Shown: positions 11,243-22,918, counted from the stretch's first letter. The stretch is DNA of 64,000 bases from Symsagittifera roscoffensis (GCF_963678635.1 NC_087062.1:6188193-6252192), one strand, 5' to 3'. A program made the numbers and translations. The notes: generated by a model not told the origin, from the sequence alone.

Positions 11243-12390
11243 ATGCCATCATCCCTTAACTCCCAAATGGCATCAGCAATCGAAAACTACGACCAAAGCG
11301 ATGACAAATCTAATTCCGAGTTAATAATCGAAGGAAGCCTGACACCAACAAGCAATGATCAAGAAAAGGCCTCGCCTCAAAGGCAACTGACAATGGGACC
11401 AAACCAAGATCAACATGCTGATTACAACACAGTAAAACGAAAGCAGTTCAAGAATGTGCCCAAAGGGCAACCGACAATGCATTCAGAAAACTGGCGAGAA
11501 AATCTTGATGACGCTTCGCCTAAAAGGCAACCGACAATGGAGCAAAGTCACGCAACTAATCGAAAGCGCAAAGCGGAAGAATCACAAGCTCAAAGCAACA
11601 AAAGACTAAATATCACGAACATTATCTACATAAGCTTTGCAAAACAAAATTCCAAGCCGAATGACTTTCACCAAATCAATACGTAACCTGACTAAAGTAC
11701 AATATCCTGGTCAAACCAGGGACCTCAAGACTGGCCTAGGCTATTCAATCAAGACTGAATCGCCTCAAATTGCCCAAATTATCACCCAAGCCAACCTCGA
11801 AGTCCTGTTTCCCGACACAGAAGTAAAAATTGGAGGCAGACAACACAAGACAAACCAACCCAAGAAGAAACAAACTTCCAGCTTTGTTATCTCAAGAGTC
11901 AGTGAACAACTCAGCGAAGCTGACATCCAATCTGAACTTGAGGAGATCAACAATATCAAGGTAGCAAAGCTCTTCCGAATCCAAAGCAGAAGCCTAGACA
12001 AGCCAACACAACTCATCAGAGTTTTCACAGATGATGACCTCGCCTGCAGAAAGGCAATCGACAATGGGGTCTACATCTGCAACGAACTGAAACGATGCGA
12101 AGCATCAAAAACAGAACCACGAGTAACAGTGTTACAAATGCCAAAATTTCGGCCACATGGCCATTAACTGTCCGAACCAGCAACGATGCCTCAGATGCGG
12201 CGACAACCACGCAGTCAGAGACTGCAAAATTCCAAAGCAGCAAGTTAAATGCATCAACTGCAGAGGCGATCACCCGGCGCAGAACAAAGGCTGCCCGGTT
12301 CACAAGACAGCTCAAGTCGAAGCCCAAAAAGCACAACCAAAAGTGCAAAGCTACGCTCAAGTAGTCAAACCACAACCAAAACACAACTAA
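11243..12390 (+). pseudogene. LINE ORF1: gag-like RNA-binding protein (frameshifted)
   Basis: The ATG at 11243 follows a run of 16 C. The first frame (to 11683) is basic and hydrophilic, with a thrice-repeated SPKRQPTM-like motif. A shift near 11640 leads to a frame with SSFVISRVSEQLSEADIQ and IRVFTDDDLACRKAI, which resembles the PRE_C2HC domain that precedes zinc knuckles in arthropod Jockey ORF1 proteins. A second shift near 12125 leads to CYKCQNFGHMAINC, then CLRCGDNHAVRDC and CINCRGDHPAQNKGC: three CCHC-type knuckles. The frame ends at 12390. A separate Lys/Glu-rich frame (12393-12707) follows before ORF2. Confidence 0.75.
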
Positions 12391-12392
12391 CC

Positions 12393-12707
12393 ATGAGCAA
12401 AGAGGACATACAGCAGTTCATTAAAGAAACTGTTGAAACTACAATAGCCGATCAAGTCGAAAAAGCAGTGCAGAAAGCCATGGACGAAAAGATAACCGAT
12501 GCAATCACCAAAGCCGTCGCTAAATCATGTGAGAAAATTAACGAAACAGTCAGCAATGCAGTTAAAACTCAATTCGAGAAAATAGATTTCACTGAACTGT
12601 TAACATCAAATATCAAAGCAAAACAAAATACAAAAACACACAGAGAAGCAAGCAGCAGCAGACATAGTAACTCCCGAAATCAAAACAACAACAATAAACC
12701 AAAATGA
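12393..12707 (+). pseudogene. C-terminal extension of LINE ORF1 or spacer ORF (coiled coil)
   Basis: An open frame with an ATG at 12393 (MSKEDIQQFIKETVETT) encodes a charged helical segment with heptad-like spacing, then an Asn/Ser/Lys-rich tail that ends in a TGA overlapping the ORF2 ATG (12704). It may be a separate coiled-coil ORF, or ORF1's C-terminus after another shift. Confidence 0.45.
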
Positions 12708-15365
12708 ATAGACTCAAGATAGCACAACTCAACTGCAGAAGTATAAACAAGCACAAACTGGAGATCCAAGATCTTCTAGCGAAACACAACATCACTATAG
12801 TCTGCTTCAACGAAACAAAAACCAAATATCCACCAAAAGTACAAAACTTTAACCTTGCAGCAGCAATCTGTGACAGTGTCACAGGCTCGGCAATTTACAT
12901 CAGAGACAATATACAGTACCAAGTACTGGAACAAGCACAACACAAACCAAAACCACAGAGAATGCAGAAAAGTATGCGAGACGATCAAGATCAACACAAT
13001 GGGTATCACTGTAACAAGTGTTTACCTTAGCCCAAACGCAGAGATAGAGAACGTGACTTTCAATGGAAAAGATCCAAAACACATCATCGTTGGAGACTTC
13101 AACGCACAGATCAAATCTGTCAACCCAAAAGCAAGAGCAACCAACAGCAACGGAAGAGTTGTAGACGCTCTCATGCACAACTACTTCATCTTGAACGGTT
13201 CCGAACCAACACACCAAAGTGACTCAGTCCTAGACTTACACTTTGCATCACCAAAAATGGCTTGCCTATGCACGAACTTTGAAGTGTCAGACACAACACC
13301 AAGCGATCACTACATGACAATTGCAGAGTACGAACTAACTGTTCCAAAGAGAATATGCACAAAACCAAACTGGCGAAAATTCAGAGGCACAGTAACGAAC
13401 TACAAGTTCAACCCTGACTCAATCAAAACTGACGAAGGTCTAGCTTGAGAAGCTGACCAGATAGCCAAACACATTGACATGTGCTACCAAGGCAGCCTAA
13501 AAGAACACAAGCACCAATTCACGAACCCACAACTAGTCGAACTAGTCAGAAACAAACACAAACTTGAACGACAAAAACAAAAGATGAGACGATATGACCA
13601 ACAAGACACCAGTGACTACAAAGACCTGTGTACAAAGCTAAACAAAACAAAGAAAGACATCAGACAGCTAAAACAGACAGTAGAAGGAGAAGACCAACTC
13701 AAACTACTCAGTGAAATGAATAAAAGGACCAACACAACAGAATTTCTGGAAAGCAGTAAAAAAGCTCACAGGCACAAGACCTAAACGAACGAGTAAACTG
13801 AAAAGAACAAATCAAGACGCTGCGAACCACTTCACTAAGATGCTCAAAGCAAACATGACGACAAATATAACAAACTCTCAGGCAGCTCTAACGCATGAAC
13901 AGGAAGTACATGACAAGGTGTCCCAGGCGAAAATCCAAGATTTTCAACTGGAACAGACAGGTTTTGCACAAACAGAGATTAGCTTAAAGCAACTCACAGA
14001 CGTGATCAAGCACAGAAAGAACACTGCCCCAGGATAAGACAAAGTTAGCTACAAAGCGATGAAAAACCTGCCCAACAACGTACTAGAAGTACTAAGACAA
14101 ATCATAGTACAATCGCTGAGAAGTGGCTACGTTCCTCTAGGCTGGAAACAAGCGACAGTATCAATGTTACCAAAACCCGAGAAAGACCACAAAGATCCCA
14201 AGAACTATAGACCACTCTCACTTACAAGCTGTATCGGGAAGATCTGCAAGTGTTTTGTCAAAGAGCAGCTGCTAGTACACTGCGAAGATCACGACATCTT
14301 CGGACACTTTCAAAGTGCATACCGAAGCGAACGATGCACCACCGACAATTTACTCTGTCTAACAGAGACAATCTATAATGAGAATAACTGGAAGCAACCC
14401 GTTGCAGCAGCATTTCTGGACGTGCAACGAGCTTTTGACTCTGTCTGGCACGAAGGCTTATACTACAGACTACTAGAAATCAACTGTCCGAAGTGGATTG
14501 TAAAATGGACCAAGAGTTTTCTGACAGACCGAGAGTTAACAGTAGTATACCACCAAGCCAAAGCCGACAGTTTCACACCCAGTGCAGGAGTACCACAAGG
14601 AAGTGTAATCAGTCCAATTCTTTTCAACATCTATGTAAGCAAACCAGATGCAGGTCTAACAACAATATCACAATATGCCGACGACATAGCAATTTACACA
14701 AGTTCAAATACAAGCAAGAATGCAACACACAGACTACAAGGTGGCCTAAACAAACTTGAAGCATGGTGCCAGAAATGGAAGATAGACGTGAACCCGGAGA
14801 AGACGAACTTTATACTTTTTACAAGACACAAGAAGAATGACTGCAAATTAATGCTACAGAACGAAGAAATCGAACCATCAACAACCACTAAATTTCTGGG
14901 AATTACATTAAATGACAACCTGACATGGAAAGACTATCTACAAAGAATTGAAGACAAATCGACAAGGAAAATCAATTTTCTACTAGTACTACGAGCCAAA
15001 GGCATCAAATCCAAAGTCTTAAGTTTTTGTACCAATCAACAATTCTACCAGTATTCACATACGCATCACCTTCGTGGGCAAACGCATCTACAAGGCACTT
15101 ACAAAGATTACAGAACAGAGCACTAAAAATAGCCTACCATCTACCAGTAACAACACCAACAGACGAAGTACATAAAATCACCAGGATGAAGACGATTCAA
15201 GAAGAACTAACAAGACTAAACTCAAATTACCTCAAAAGAGCTGCACAGACAAACCCCAAGATACAAGAACTAATCCGAGACACTCTACAACAATCAACAG
15301 ACACATACGCACAGAGACCCACACCAATACAAGCAATTTTCCAACAACACTTTTCCGCAAGATGA
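12704..15365 (+). pseudogene. LINE ORF2: APE endonuclease plus reverse transcriptase (frameshifted)
   Basis: The ORF starts MNRLKIAQLNCRSINKHK, the usual first strand of an APE-type endonuclease. It shifts frame near 12940 and 12995, then shows HIIVGDFNAQI and PSDHYM (catalytic D/N/H residues). RT blocks follow in the 14059-15126 frame: NYRPLSLTSCIGK, AFLDVQRAFDSVWH, GVPQGSVISPILF, and the catalytic SQYADDIAIY, then the thumb region with TKFLGITLND. Further breaks are a TGA near 13446, a shift near 13770, a TAA near 14035 (APG followed by stop) and a shift near 15020, after which LYQSTILPVFTYASPSWAN continues to 15365. The enzyme would nick the target and prime reverse transcription; this copy cannot. 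Confidence 0.85.
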
Positions 15366-15445
15366 ACAACACCCGGAAGTTAACAGCTTAAAGAGCAGCT
15401 GGTCTGCTTCAGAAGCTTAATTGGTCACAGACCAACACATACTTA

Positions 15446-15468
15446 TCAATTTGTGATCCTAACAGGTC
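15446..15468. repeat. Target-site duplication of the LINE, 3' copy
   Basis: Identical to 10376-10398; interrupted Z-unit sequence resumes directly after it. Confidence 0.9.
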
Positions 15469-15617
15469 CACTCTCACTCAACCAGCAAAAAATGTTTTTG
15501 AAAACCACTACTTGGCCTTACTGGTATCAATAATTAACAAAATTTCTGAGGTATTTCAATAAGCTCTGATTGAAGAAAATACACTTGCGAAAAAAATTGT
15601 TACAATTTGCAAAAACC

Positions 15618-16052
15618 TGAGGAAACATGATTTGTCAACTATTTTGGATGACTTGATGAAAACTCCTAATTATGATAAGTGTATAAGTTTCAAAGAGTTT
15701 TGGAGGCAGATTGCAAAAATGTTAGATTGGTACTTTGTTGACGGGACTAACACTTTTGAAAACCATAGTGAGAAAAACATCATCATTTTTACTCCACAAT
15801 TTGTTATTAATAATTTTACATTTTCTGTACAATATCGGTGGGTTTTTCGAATTAGGTATTTGACTTACAGGCGCTCATTAATGCGGCGCAAAATTTCCGA
15901 GTAATTGCGTGGGTTAAACCTGCGCTCAACGACGATGGTGTCGCAACTCTAAGCTTGCATGTAAGTACTTTGAAGCCGGACACAGTAATTTTCGGGATAG
16001 GTTTTTTTCAGAGTCATATAAATCTCATGAATGATTTCCAAGTCTGTTGAGG
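15618..16052 (+). pseudogene. Z-unit 3' ORF, copy 1 (FKEFWRQ protein), probably spliced
   Basis: A frame with LRKHDLSTILDDLMKTPNYD and FKEFWRQIAKMLDWYF is open to 15904. A second frame from about 15871 (ALINAAQNFRVIAWVKPALN) runs to 15960. Between them a 30-nt GT...CAG segment could be an intron, and GTAAGT at 15961 paired with TTTTTTCAG at 16011 would give a 51-nt intron before SHINLMNDFQVC-stop. No domain is recognised. The same arrangement is at 19048-19480. Confidence 0.45.
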
Positions 16053-16239
16053 TAAATATACGTTTTTCCAATTTCATTTTTTTTTCAACACTCTTGAACC
16101 TGCTGAATTTCAAAATAGTGGAAATAAAAGTAACCTGTTAGATAACAATTGCTGATATCTACAACTCGGTGATATAAACTTAATTAGACCATCAGGCTTT
16201 TTCATATATTTTTAACATTTTTGTAAACAATAACCTAAT

Positions 16240-17590
16240 TTGTTAGTCTGCGTCAATGGTTTCAATTGGATTCTGTTTCACATCATGAATTGTGTTTGGT
16301 TTTCGGCTGTGGAAGTTTTTTCTTTAAACAACCTATCAGTTTTTTAACCTCGCAGTTCATGCTTAAACCAGCATATAATTTCATTTATATTTTAAAAAAT
16401 AATTACTGTTTACAAACTGTGTTACCCAGACGTTAACAAAAAAGTGCGTTTCCTGATCCATGGTGAGGAAACAAAAAAAAACTTTGGTTGCTGTTTTTAA
16501 ATTTTAGAAAAAAATCAATTTAAAACAACTATATAGACAAACGAAAAGGAAATTAGTTTGTGATTTTTACAAATTTAAGTTCAAGCACATGTAATTTAAG
16601 AAAACTTGATTTATAATAGAAGTGATGGGATAGGATAGTTTTTGCAAGATGCATAGTGTTTGAGTCAAATTGACTTTTGATTAAACATTTAAAAAATAAG
16701 CTTTGAATCCGTTTATATTTGAGTGAACATAATTGCATTTACTTTCAGATCGACTGATTTCTAGAACTTTTAGTGGACATTTTCAGCAGAGTTTTATTAT
16801 TAACAAAAGAAAATTTTGCACTGTATGTGGTTCACCACGCTGAATTAATTTTTATAACTGGCGTTCATTTTAAGATTTTCTCATCAATAGTTAGTGTTCC
16901 TATTTTTAGAGATTCTCATATAGAAAGGATTCGGCGGACTTTTTATGGTGCCAGTAACATTTGGGACATGAAACCGTGGAATGTTACGTGTCTTGGCGTG
17001 CCTGGTTTGTAAACAAGGCAATGGCCAGAATATTTGGTCACCGTTTTAGAAATGCAGCCTCACTTGATAATAATATCTCTAGGAGGGAATGAAACCATCA
17101 TACACCCTAGATTTCCTTGGCTTGCTCATAATTCTGCTGCAGGACATACAATGAAATTATGACTTTTCAAATGATTTTGATACAGCTTGAAATACCTGTG
17201 ATTGTTACATCTGCAATTAAACGAACACACAACAACACTATTTTGGAGCTCAATAAAGGTTTGGGCAGGGGACTTAGAGAACGATATAATTCGTTTTCTA
17301 GTTTGACAAGGTCCAAATTTGGTTTTCTGGATGACGGAGTTCATTTGAATGAGGTAGCTTACCGCCACTGCTTTAAAGAAATCATTCAGTCGATAGACAG
17401 TCAGAAAAAAAATGATTTTTTCAAATTCAATTAAAAAGTTGGAAACTATGCTTTTTTGGGTCAAACTTGCAATACGTCGAACTTGCAATCACTTGCAATA
17501 CGTCAGAACTTGCAATACGTCAGAAAAAATGAATTATTTTTTCAAATTCAATTAAAAAAATTGAAAACTATGCTTTTTTGGGTCAAACTT
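16240..17590 (+). mobile_element. S-unit copy C (5' truncated)
   Basis: The copy begins at AGTCTGCGTCAATGG, lacks the leader ORF, and ends in a small local amplification: the words CTTGCAATACGTC and AACTATGCTTTTTTGGGTCAA each repeat between 17440 and 17590. It joins Z unit 2 at about 17605. Confidence 0.6.
16799..17434 (+). pseudogene. SGNH/GDSL-like hydrolase, copy C (broken)
   Basis: Block I reads FRDSH instead of FGDSH, as in copy D; GGNE replaces GGND; DDGVHLNE is kept. A TAA replaces the Lys of GLKTRQ near 17010, and the one-base deletion shared with B and D occurs near 17135. It is clearly non-functional. Confidence 0.6.
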
Positions 17591-17604
17591 TGAATGGGTC
17601 AACT

Positions 17605-18060
17605 CTCATCGTTTTATCAGAAATATTTTAACCTTGAATCTTTCAACTTGGGAAAAAATCAAGAAAATTTGACTTTGTTTTACCAAGTGAGACGCAGTTT
17701 GTTGCTATGTTTTCATGGAAATCCATGCGATTGTTGCAAGCGAGTATCAACAATATGGTACCCATTAGTTCTTAGTCAGATTAACAGTATTGATCTAATT
17801 TCAAAACTAAACTTTAGAAAACATGGTGTTCGGATGACAGTTTCAAATAGGGTTGTTTGTCAAACATGCTTGTCATATTTGACTGAAAAAAAAACATTGC
17901 GTAGAAACACTGTTGTGTTTTTTTCATCTAAAACTTGATACTTTTTTACAAGTCACCTCAGCAATTGCAAGCATCATGGTTTTACCAACGTTTTTTGTTA
18001 AGTGAAAAGCATTCGGTTGGTCCAACTTTTGTTGATGTTACTAGAGACATAAGCTAGTGT
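17605..18060 (+). pseudogene. Z unit 2: CxxC zinc-finger region
   Basis: The frame 17612-17938 (SSFYQKYFNLESFNL... NPCDCCKRVS... VVCQTCLSYL) matches 9120-9430 of the OTU-type protein. The OTU core that precedes it in unit 1 is absent; sequence upstream is S-unit C. A frameshift within CATTGCGTAGAAAC ends the similarity of the frames. Confidence 0.55.
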
Positions 18061-18074
18061 GAAAGACTAATCGG

Positions 18075-18867
18075 AACCTACCAAGCTACTGATTACAAAA
18101 CTTGCCGGAACAATTATGCTCTTCCAACGGTTAAAGGTTTTTGTGGATCTTCTGAGTTCATTGAAGAGGTCGGAAAAATTGATTTGCATCAACTCCTGAA
18201 TTATGTCGATAATTCTTTAATGTCTTTGGAGCTTCATAGAGAAAAAAATCCGCTGTATCAGATCAGATTATCTTGATGAGTTTTCTAAATGGTTGCCATT
18301 CAAATGTGCCCCTAGCATTATTGTAGGGAGTGATAGTTTGTCAATTGCTTCTTGCAGTTCACGTAAATCAGGGTCAAGTGATAATATGGTCCATGACATG
18401 CGAAATCCGGTTGTCGGAAACCTTAGCCATAATTTTGCGGATCGCTTAGCTACATTGGCTAGTTCAATCAGAAGCGCAACGACTACTAAGATCGGCGAAC
18501 TTCAAACACTTTTTTTAAATCTAAGTATGTAGGTAATAAGAAGGGTGTTGGATCCACTACAGTTCATCACAACCGTAACTTGGCAGCGAAAAATGATTTC
18601 ACACTTTCGGGCATAGAAGATTTGTTTCTCAGCAACCGTATTGACATAAAAGAAACCTTGAACTCCGTTGCTGATGAATTTCAATTTGATCTTGAAAAAG
18701 TGGGACATTTTCAATGCCAAATGTTCAATCCCAAACCAGCCACACTTTTGCAAGCGTTAAAATCAGCAAGATACATTCCGATATCGTTCGTCAATACTAT
18801 CAAAAGCTTGATTGATAAACAACCTTTAGAAAACGAGGATGAAAGCTCAAAAACTACTACAAGTTAG
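18075..18867 (+). pseudogene. Z-unit Ser-rich ORF, copy 2
   Basis: Almost identical to 9578-10369, including the same internal frameshifts; the 79-codon central frame (18293-18532) has the same translation as 9796-10035. Near identity of dead coding sequence points to recent segmental duplication. Confidence 0.6.
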
Positions 18868-19047
18868 ATCCTTCAGTTTGTGATCCTAACAGCTCCACTC
18901 TCACTCAACCAGCAAAAAAATGTTTTTGAAAACCACTACTTGGCCTTACTGATATCAATAATTAACAATATTTCTAAAGTATTTCAATAAGCTCTGATTG
19001 AAGAAAATACACTTGCGAAAAAAATTGATACAATTTGCAAAAACCTG

Positions 19048-19480
19048 AGGAAACATGATTTGTCAACTATTTTGGATGACTTGATGAAAACTCCTAATTA
19101 TGATAAGTGTATAAGTTTCAAAGAGTTTTGGAGGCAGATTGCAAAAATGTTAGATTGGTACTTTGTTGACGGGACTAACACTTTTGAAAACCATAGTGAG
19201 AAAAACATCATCATTTTTACTCCACAATTTGTTATTAATAATTTTACATTTTCTGTACAATATCTGTGGGTTTTTCGAATTAGGTATTTGACTTACAGGC
19301 GCTCATTAATTCGGCGCAAAATTTCCGAGTAATTGCGTGGGTTAAACCTGCGCTCAACGACGATGGTGTCGCAACTCTAAGCTTGCATGTAAGTACTTTG
19401 AAGCCGGACACAGTAATTTTCGGGATAGGTTTTTTTCACAGTCATATAAATCTCATTAATGATTTCCAAGTCTGTTGAGG
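19048..19480 (+). pseudogene. Z-unit 3' ORF, copy 2
   Basis: Matches 15618-16052 with few substitutions, including the GTAAGT at 19388 and the ATTTCCGAG/ GTAATT segment. A TTTTTTCAC replaces the acceptor TTTTTTCAG of copy 1, so the proposed 51-nt intron could not be spliced the same way here. Confidence 0.45.
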
Positions 19481-20004
19481 TAAATCTACGTTTTTCCAAT
19501 TTCATTTTTTTTCCAACACTCTTGAACCTGCTGATTTTCAAAATAGTGGAAATAAAAGTAACCTGTTAGATACCAATTGCTGATATCTACAACTCGGTGA
19601 TATAAACTTAATTAGACCATCAGGCTTTTTCATATATTTTTAACATTTTTGTAAACAATAACCTAATTTGTTAGTCTGCGTCAATGGTTTCAATTGGATT
19701 CTGTTTCACATTATGAATTGTGTTTGCTTTTCGGCTGTGTAAGTTTTTGCTTTAAACAACCTATCAGTTTTTTAAACTCGCAGTTTATGCTTAAACCAGC
19801 ATATAAACTGAAATTCATTATAACAAATAACAATGTACCGTCGCAGACGAAAAAAACTACCTCCAATTCCAGAACACACATTCCACGAATCAACTTTACC
19901 TGTTAACGTTCCTCTAAACAAAATCAAATTCCTATTTATGCCTATTCTGTCAACATTTTTTTTTCAAACCGAGCCTCAAGTTTCTTTTCTGTTTCAGTTT
20001 TGTA

Positions 20005-20310
20005 ATGGCCGAAATACCCGACGATGAGGAAGAAGCAGAGCTTTCCGGCGGGTCCGGATCCTCGCTACCCTCAGCAGAAGTTTCGCAGTTAAATTGTCAA
20101 TACCTCCCATCGACGTATGGGGTGTTTGGAGATGGGCGTCTTGCTCGAGGGGGAAAACTACCCCTAAACAACCGTCCAATCGCCAACTCAATTGCCCGTG
20201 CTGATGTGGTGTACTGGAATTCCCATATCCAGAAGGTTGCCTATACACAATTCAGTGCCTACAAAGCAGGAGCACCTACAAAGCACCTCTCCAATTGCTA
20301 TATTCAATAT
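20005..20310 (+). CDS. Exon 1 of coiled-coil gene fragment
   Basis: 102 codons from ATG to the donor ATAT/GTAAGT; phase 0. Includes YGVFGDGRLARGGKLPLNN. Confidence 0.6.
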
Positions 20311-22527
20311 GTAAGTTAGCTTTATTCCTACTATGTCACAAAAAGTGCAGGGTTGCCATTTTCTTAAAAACCGGGAAACTACACCAGATCCAGGCTTCGG
20401 TGCTTCACGGAAAAACGTGAACGTTGACACAAAAATGTTTTAAAACGAGATTTAGCGTGAAGAACGTGAATTCATGGAAAATGGGGCGAAGGTGTAGTTG
20501 TTTAGCGACCAATTTTTACGTCGATTTTTACATTCATTCGTCAATAGGCCAAATCAGTATAAAAAACTGATCATTCCCCGCGATGAAACAATCAGGTCTG
20601 TGCTTTCCGTGAACGTATACCGTTCGCTGCGCCGTTCTCAACAAAACCATTTGTGTTTAGTACGCGAATCCGAGAGGAACGTTGGTTCCTCACGTTCTGG
20701 TAGAGTGGCACAACGCGAGGTGCCCGACCCCCGACGAGAGGTTGAACTATCTGACTAAAAAGCGTCATACGGCTGAACGATTGAATTGTCTCTACAGAAA
20801 GGAGAAGGACAAGAAAGGAGAAGACGTGTCAGGCAAGCCATTGGCAACCAGCAAACTGGGTCTGAACTATGACGTGCATGGCGGTATGGAGGTGTACAAC
20901 AATAACAATTGGTCTACCGTTTGGACAGGCCGCATAGTGACTCCAACCATTGAGACTGATAATGAGCATCAGAATCACACTACTAATGTTGAGAGAGGTA
21001 CGACATTTTCTGCATTTTAAATTTTCGGATTCGTGATGCACTCAGGAGTCAGGAACGTCTTCAAATAGTCTATGCGGCAAATTTAGGCCTACCTGAAATA
21101 GTCGCTTAAATAGGCAAATATCGGTAAAACCCGTTGAAAACGTTAGTTTACGAAAAAGTACTATTGCACCACTTCGGTTTTTTCGGATTATTTTTGTTGA
21201 ATAATTTTTCTAATAATTTGATCAAATAGGCGAAATATGGTGAAATAGTCGTAGTCGCAAGTGATGATGAAATATTATTTCCGAAAATAGTTAATAATGT
21301 CACTCTCATTTTCCACGCTACACCGCCGTTAGATAATTGCACCCTTTTTTTAGGAGAAACGTCTGAGGAGGAGGAAGATGACGACGAAGTGCCTGAGCCA
21401 GACGCAGCGATTGAGATCAGCCAGCCAGACCCGAACTTGCAGAAGTTGAAAGACGATAACGAGAAGTTGACAGCCGATAACGAGAAGTTGAAAGACGACA
21501 AAAAGAAGTTGACAGCCGATAACGAGAAGTTGAAAGACGATAACGAGAAGTTGAAAGACGATAACGAGAAGTTGAAAGACGATAACGAGAAGTTGAAAGA
21601 CGATAACGAGAAGTTGACATCCGATAACGAGAAGTTGAAAGACGATAAAAAGAAGTTGACAGCCGCTAAGGAGAAGTTGACAGCCGATAACGAGAAGTTG
21701 AAAGACGATAACACGAAGTTGAAAACCGCTAACGTGACGATGACACTGGATAAGTTGACAGCCGACAACGAGAACACGAAGAACACTTCAACTGCAAGTG
21801 GATCAGTGGCAGGGCAGAAAAGGAGACGGTCACCAGTGCCGACGAAGAGTAAGAAGCAGAAACTACAAGTAGCACCGGCAGTAATAAGAAATATTCTCCC
21901 ATGGTGTCTGCATTTAGTCGACCTTCAACAACCCCAAGCTCAAATGTCCTCTACTCCAGGTAATTCATAGTTTATTTTTGGCGCAGCAGGGGATTTTTTT
22001 TTCGAATTTTAAGCAAATACCAATGCCCCCCTATATGTACCATGCTACACGGACTTAAATAGGCAAGGTAGATATGTAAGCATGGTATATTCGGTTGGGT
22101 GTAGGCATGATTGATACTGTGATGTGTTGGGTGTAGGCATTCGGCATTGTATTTTGGTTAGGGAAATGAATCCGCCCCTGAATCCGACCCTGAGTGGACA
22201 ACCCTAACAAAGATATATGGGTAAACAGATATGCTGTATAGCCATTTCGGCTACTAATTTCTAATATCTGTTCGTTGTTTCAGTCGTTGTTCAAGACGCT
22301 GGGTTCACGGAATGTCTGATGGATATTTTCCGGGATATTCCGCCTCAAACTTCGCTTCACACCGTGGTGTGCCTCATGTCTATAATTGACCGTAGGGCGG
22401 CTGCAGTCGATCCGTTGGATTACCAGTTCTTGTCGGATTACCATACAGAGAAGAAAAACTCCTCAAGTTTCATGTACACGTATCCGTGGTCGTATTTCAC
22501 GCACCTTAAACGCAATGTCGGCAAATT
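20005..22527 (+). CDS. Coiled-coil, NLS-bearing protein gene fragment (four exons, 3' truncated)
   Basis: Exons 20005-20310, 20661-20997, 21354-21959 and 22284 to about 22527 join in one open frame with GT-AG introns of about 350, 356 and 324 nt. The ATG lies 7 nt after a strong acceptor (TTTCTGTTTCAG), which would suit an upstream 5' untranslated exon or spliced-leader addition. The product has an acidic N-terminus (MAEIPDDEEEAEL), an unrecognised region with GTLVPHVLVEWHNARC, an acidic patch (EEEEDDDE), a long heptad array of KLKDDNE units, a basic cluster KRRRSPVPTKSKKQK (nuclear-signal-like), and a C-terminal piece DAGFTECLMDIFRDIP. The last exon runs into S-unit repeat, so the gene is truncated. 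The frames are intact, unlike the flanking transposon. Function unknown. Confidence 0.6.
20661..20997 (+). CDS. Exon 2 of coiled-coil gene fragment
   Basis: Acceptor TTGTGTTTAG, donor GTACGA; 112 codons plus one base. Encodes YANPRGTLVPHVLVEWHNAR and a basic middle part with TKKRHTAERLNCLYRKEKD. Confidence 0.6.
21354..21959 (+). CDS. Exon 3 of coiled-coil gene fragment (heptad array)
   Basis: Acceptor CCTTTTTTTAG, donor GTAATT. Holds about 14 repeats of a 21-bp unit (AAGTTGAAAGACGATAACGAG and variants), each encoding a seven-residue KLKDDNE-type unit, then the basic cluster. Confidence 0.6.
21444..21735 (+). repeat. 21-bp coding minisatellite (heptad repeat)
   Basis: About 14 head-to-tail copies of a 21-bp unit alternate among KLKDDNE, KLTADNE and KLKDDKK. 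Unit length equals one coiled-coil heptad, so slippage keeps the frame. Confidence 0.85.
22284..22527 (+). CDS. Exon 4 of coiled-coil gene fragment, truncated by repeat
   Basis: Acceptor TTCGTTGTTTCAG. Encodes LHTVVCLMSIIDRRAAAVD and SSFMYTYPWSYFTHLKRN. The reading frame stays open to 22645, but sequence after about 22526 is S-unit repeat, so those residues are not original. Confidence 0.5.
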
Positions 22528-22918
22528 TCATTTATATTTAAAAAAATATTTACTGGTTACAAACTGTGTTACCGAGACGTTAACAAAAAAAGTGCGTTTC
22601 CTGATCCATGTTGAGGAAACAAAAAATTTTGGTTGTTATTTTTAATTTTTAGAAAAAAAATCAATTTAAAACAACTATATAGACAAACGAAAAGGAAATT
22701 AGTTTGTGATTTTTACAATTTTAAGTTAAAGCACATATAATTTAAGAAAACTTGATTTATAATAAAAGTGATGGGATAGGATAGTTTTTGCAAGATGCAT
22801 AGTGTTTAAGTCAAATTGACTTTTGATTAAACATTTAAAAAATAAGCTTTGAATCCGTTTATATTTGAGTGAACATAATTGCATTTACTTTCAGATCGAC
22901 TGATTTCTAGAACTTTTA

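Larger units (their letters stand above)
10399..15445 (+). mobile_element. Jockey-like non-LTR retrotransposon (LINE), inserted in Z unit
   Basis: 5047 bp are bounded exactly by the 23-bp target duplication. The order is 5' untranslated region with internal repeats, ORF1 (gag-like with CCHC knuckles), ORF2 (APE endonuclease, reverse transcriptase) and a short 3' end with no poly(A) tail. The two-ORF plan, PRE_C2HC-like plus CCHC ORF1 and GDFN/SDH endonuclease motifs fit the Jockey/I group. Several frameshifts make this copy dead. A clade assignment needs an RT tree. Confidence 0.85.

Noticed and set aside
21148..21786. 212-codon minus-strand frame rich in Phe, Asn and Ser
   Set aside because: It is the antisense of the 21-bp heptad array in exon 3; the periodic composition is forced by the sense strand.
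22528..22645. Extension of exon 4 to a stop at 22645
   Set aside because: The DNA is S-unit repeat, found also at 16380 and elsewhere, so the residues are read-through.
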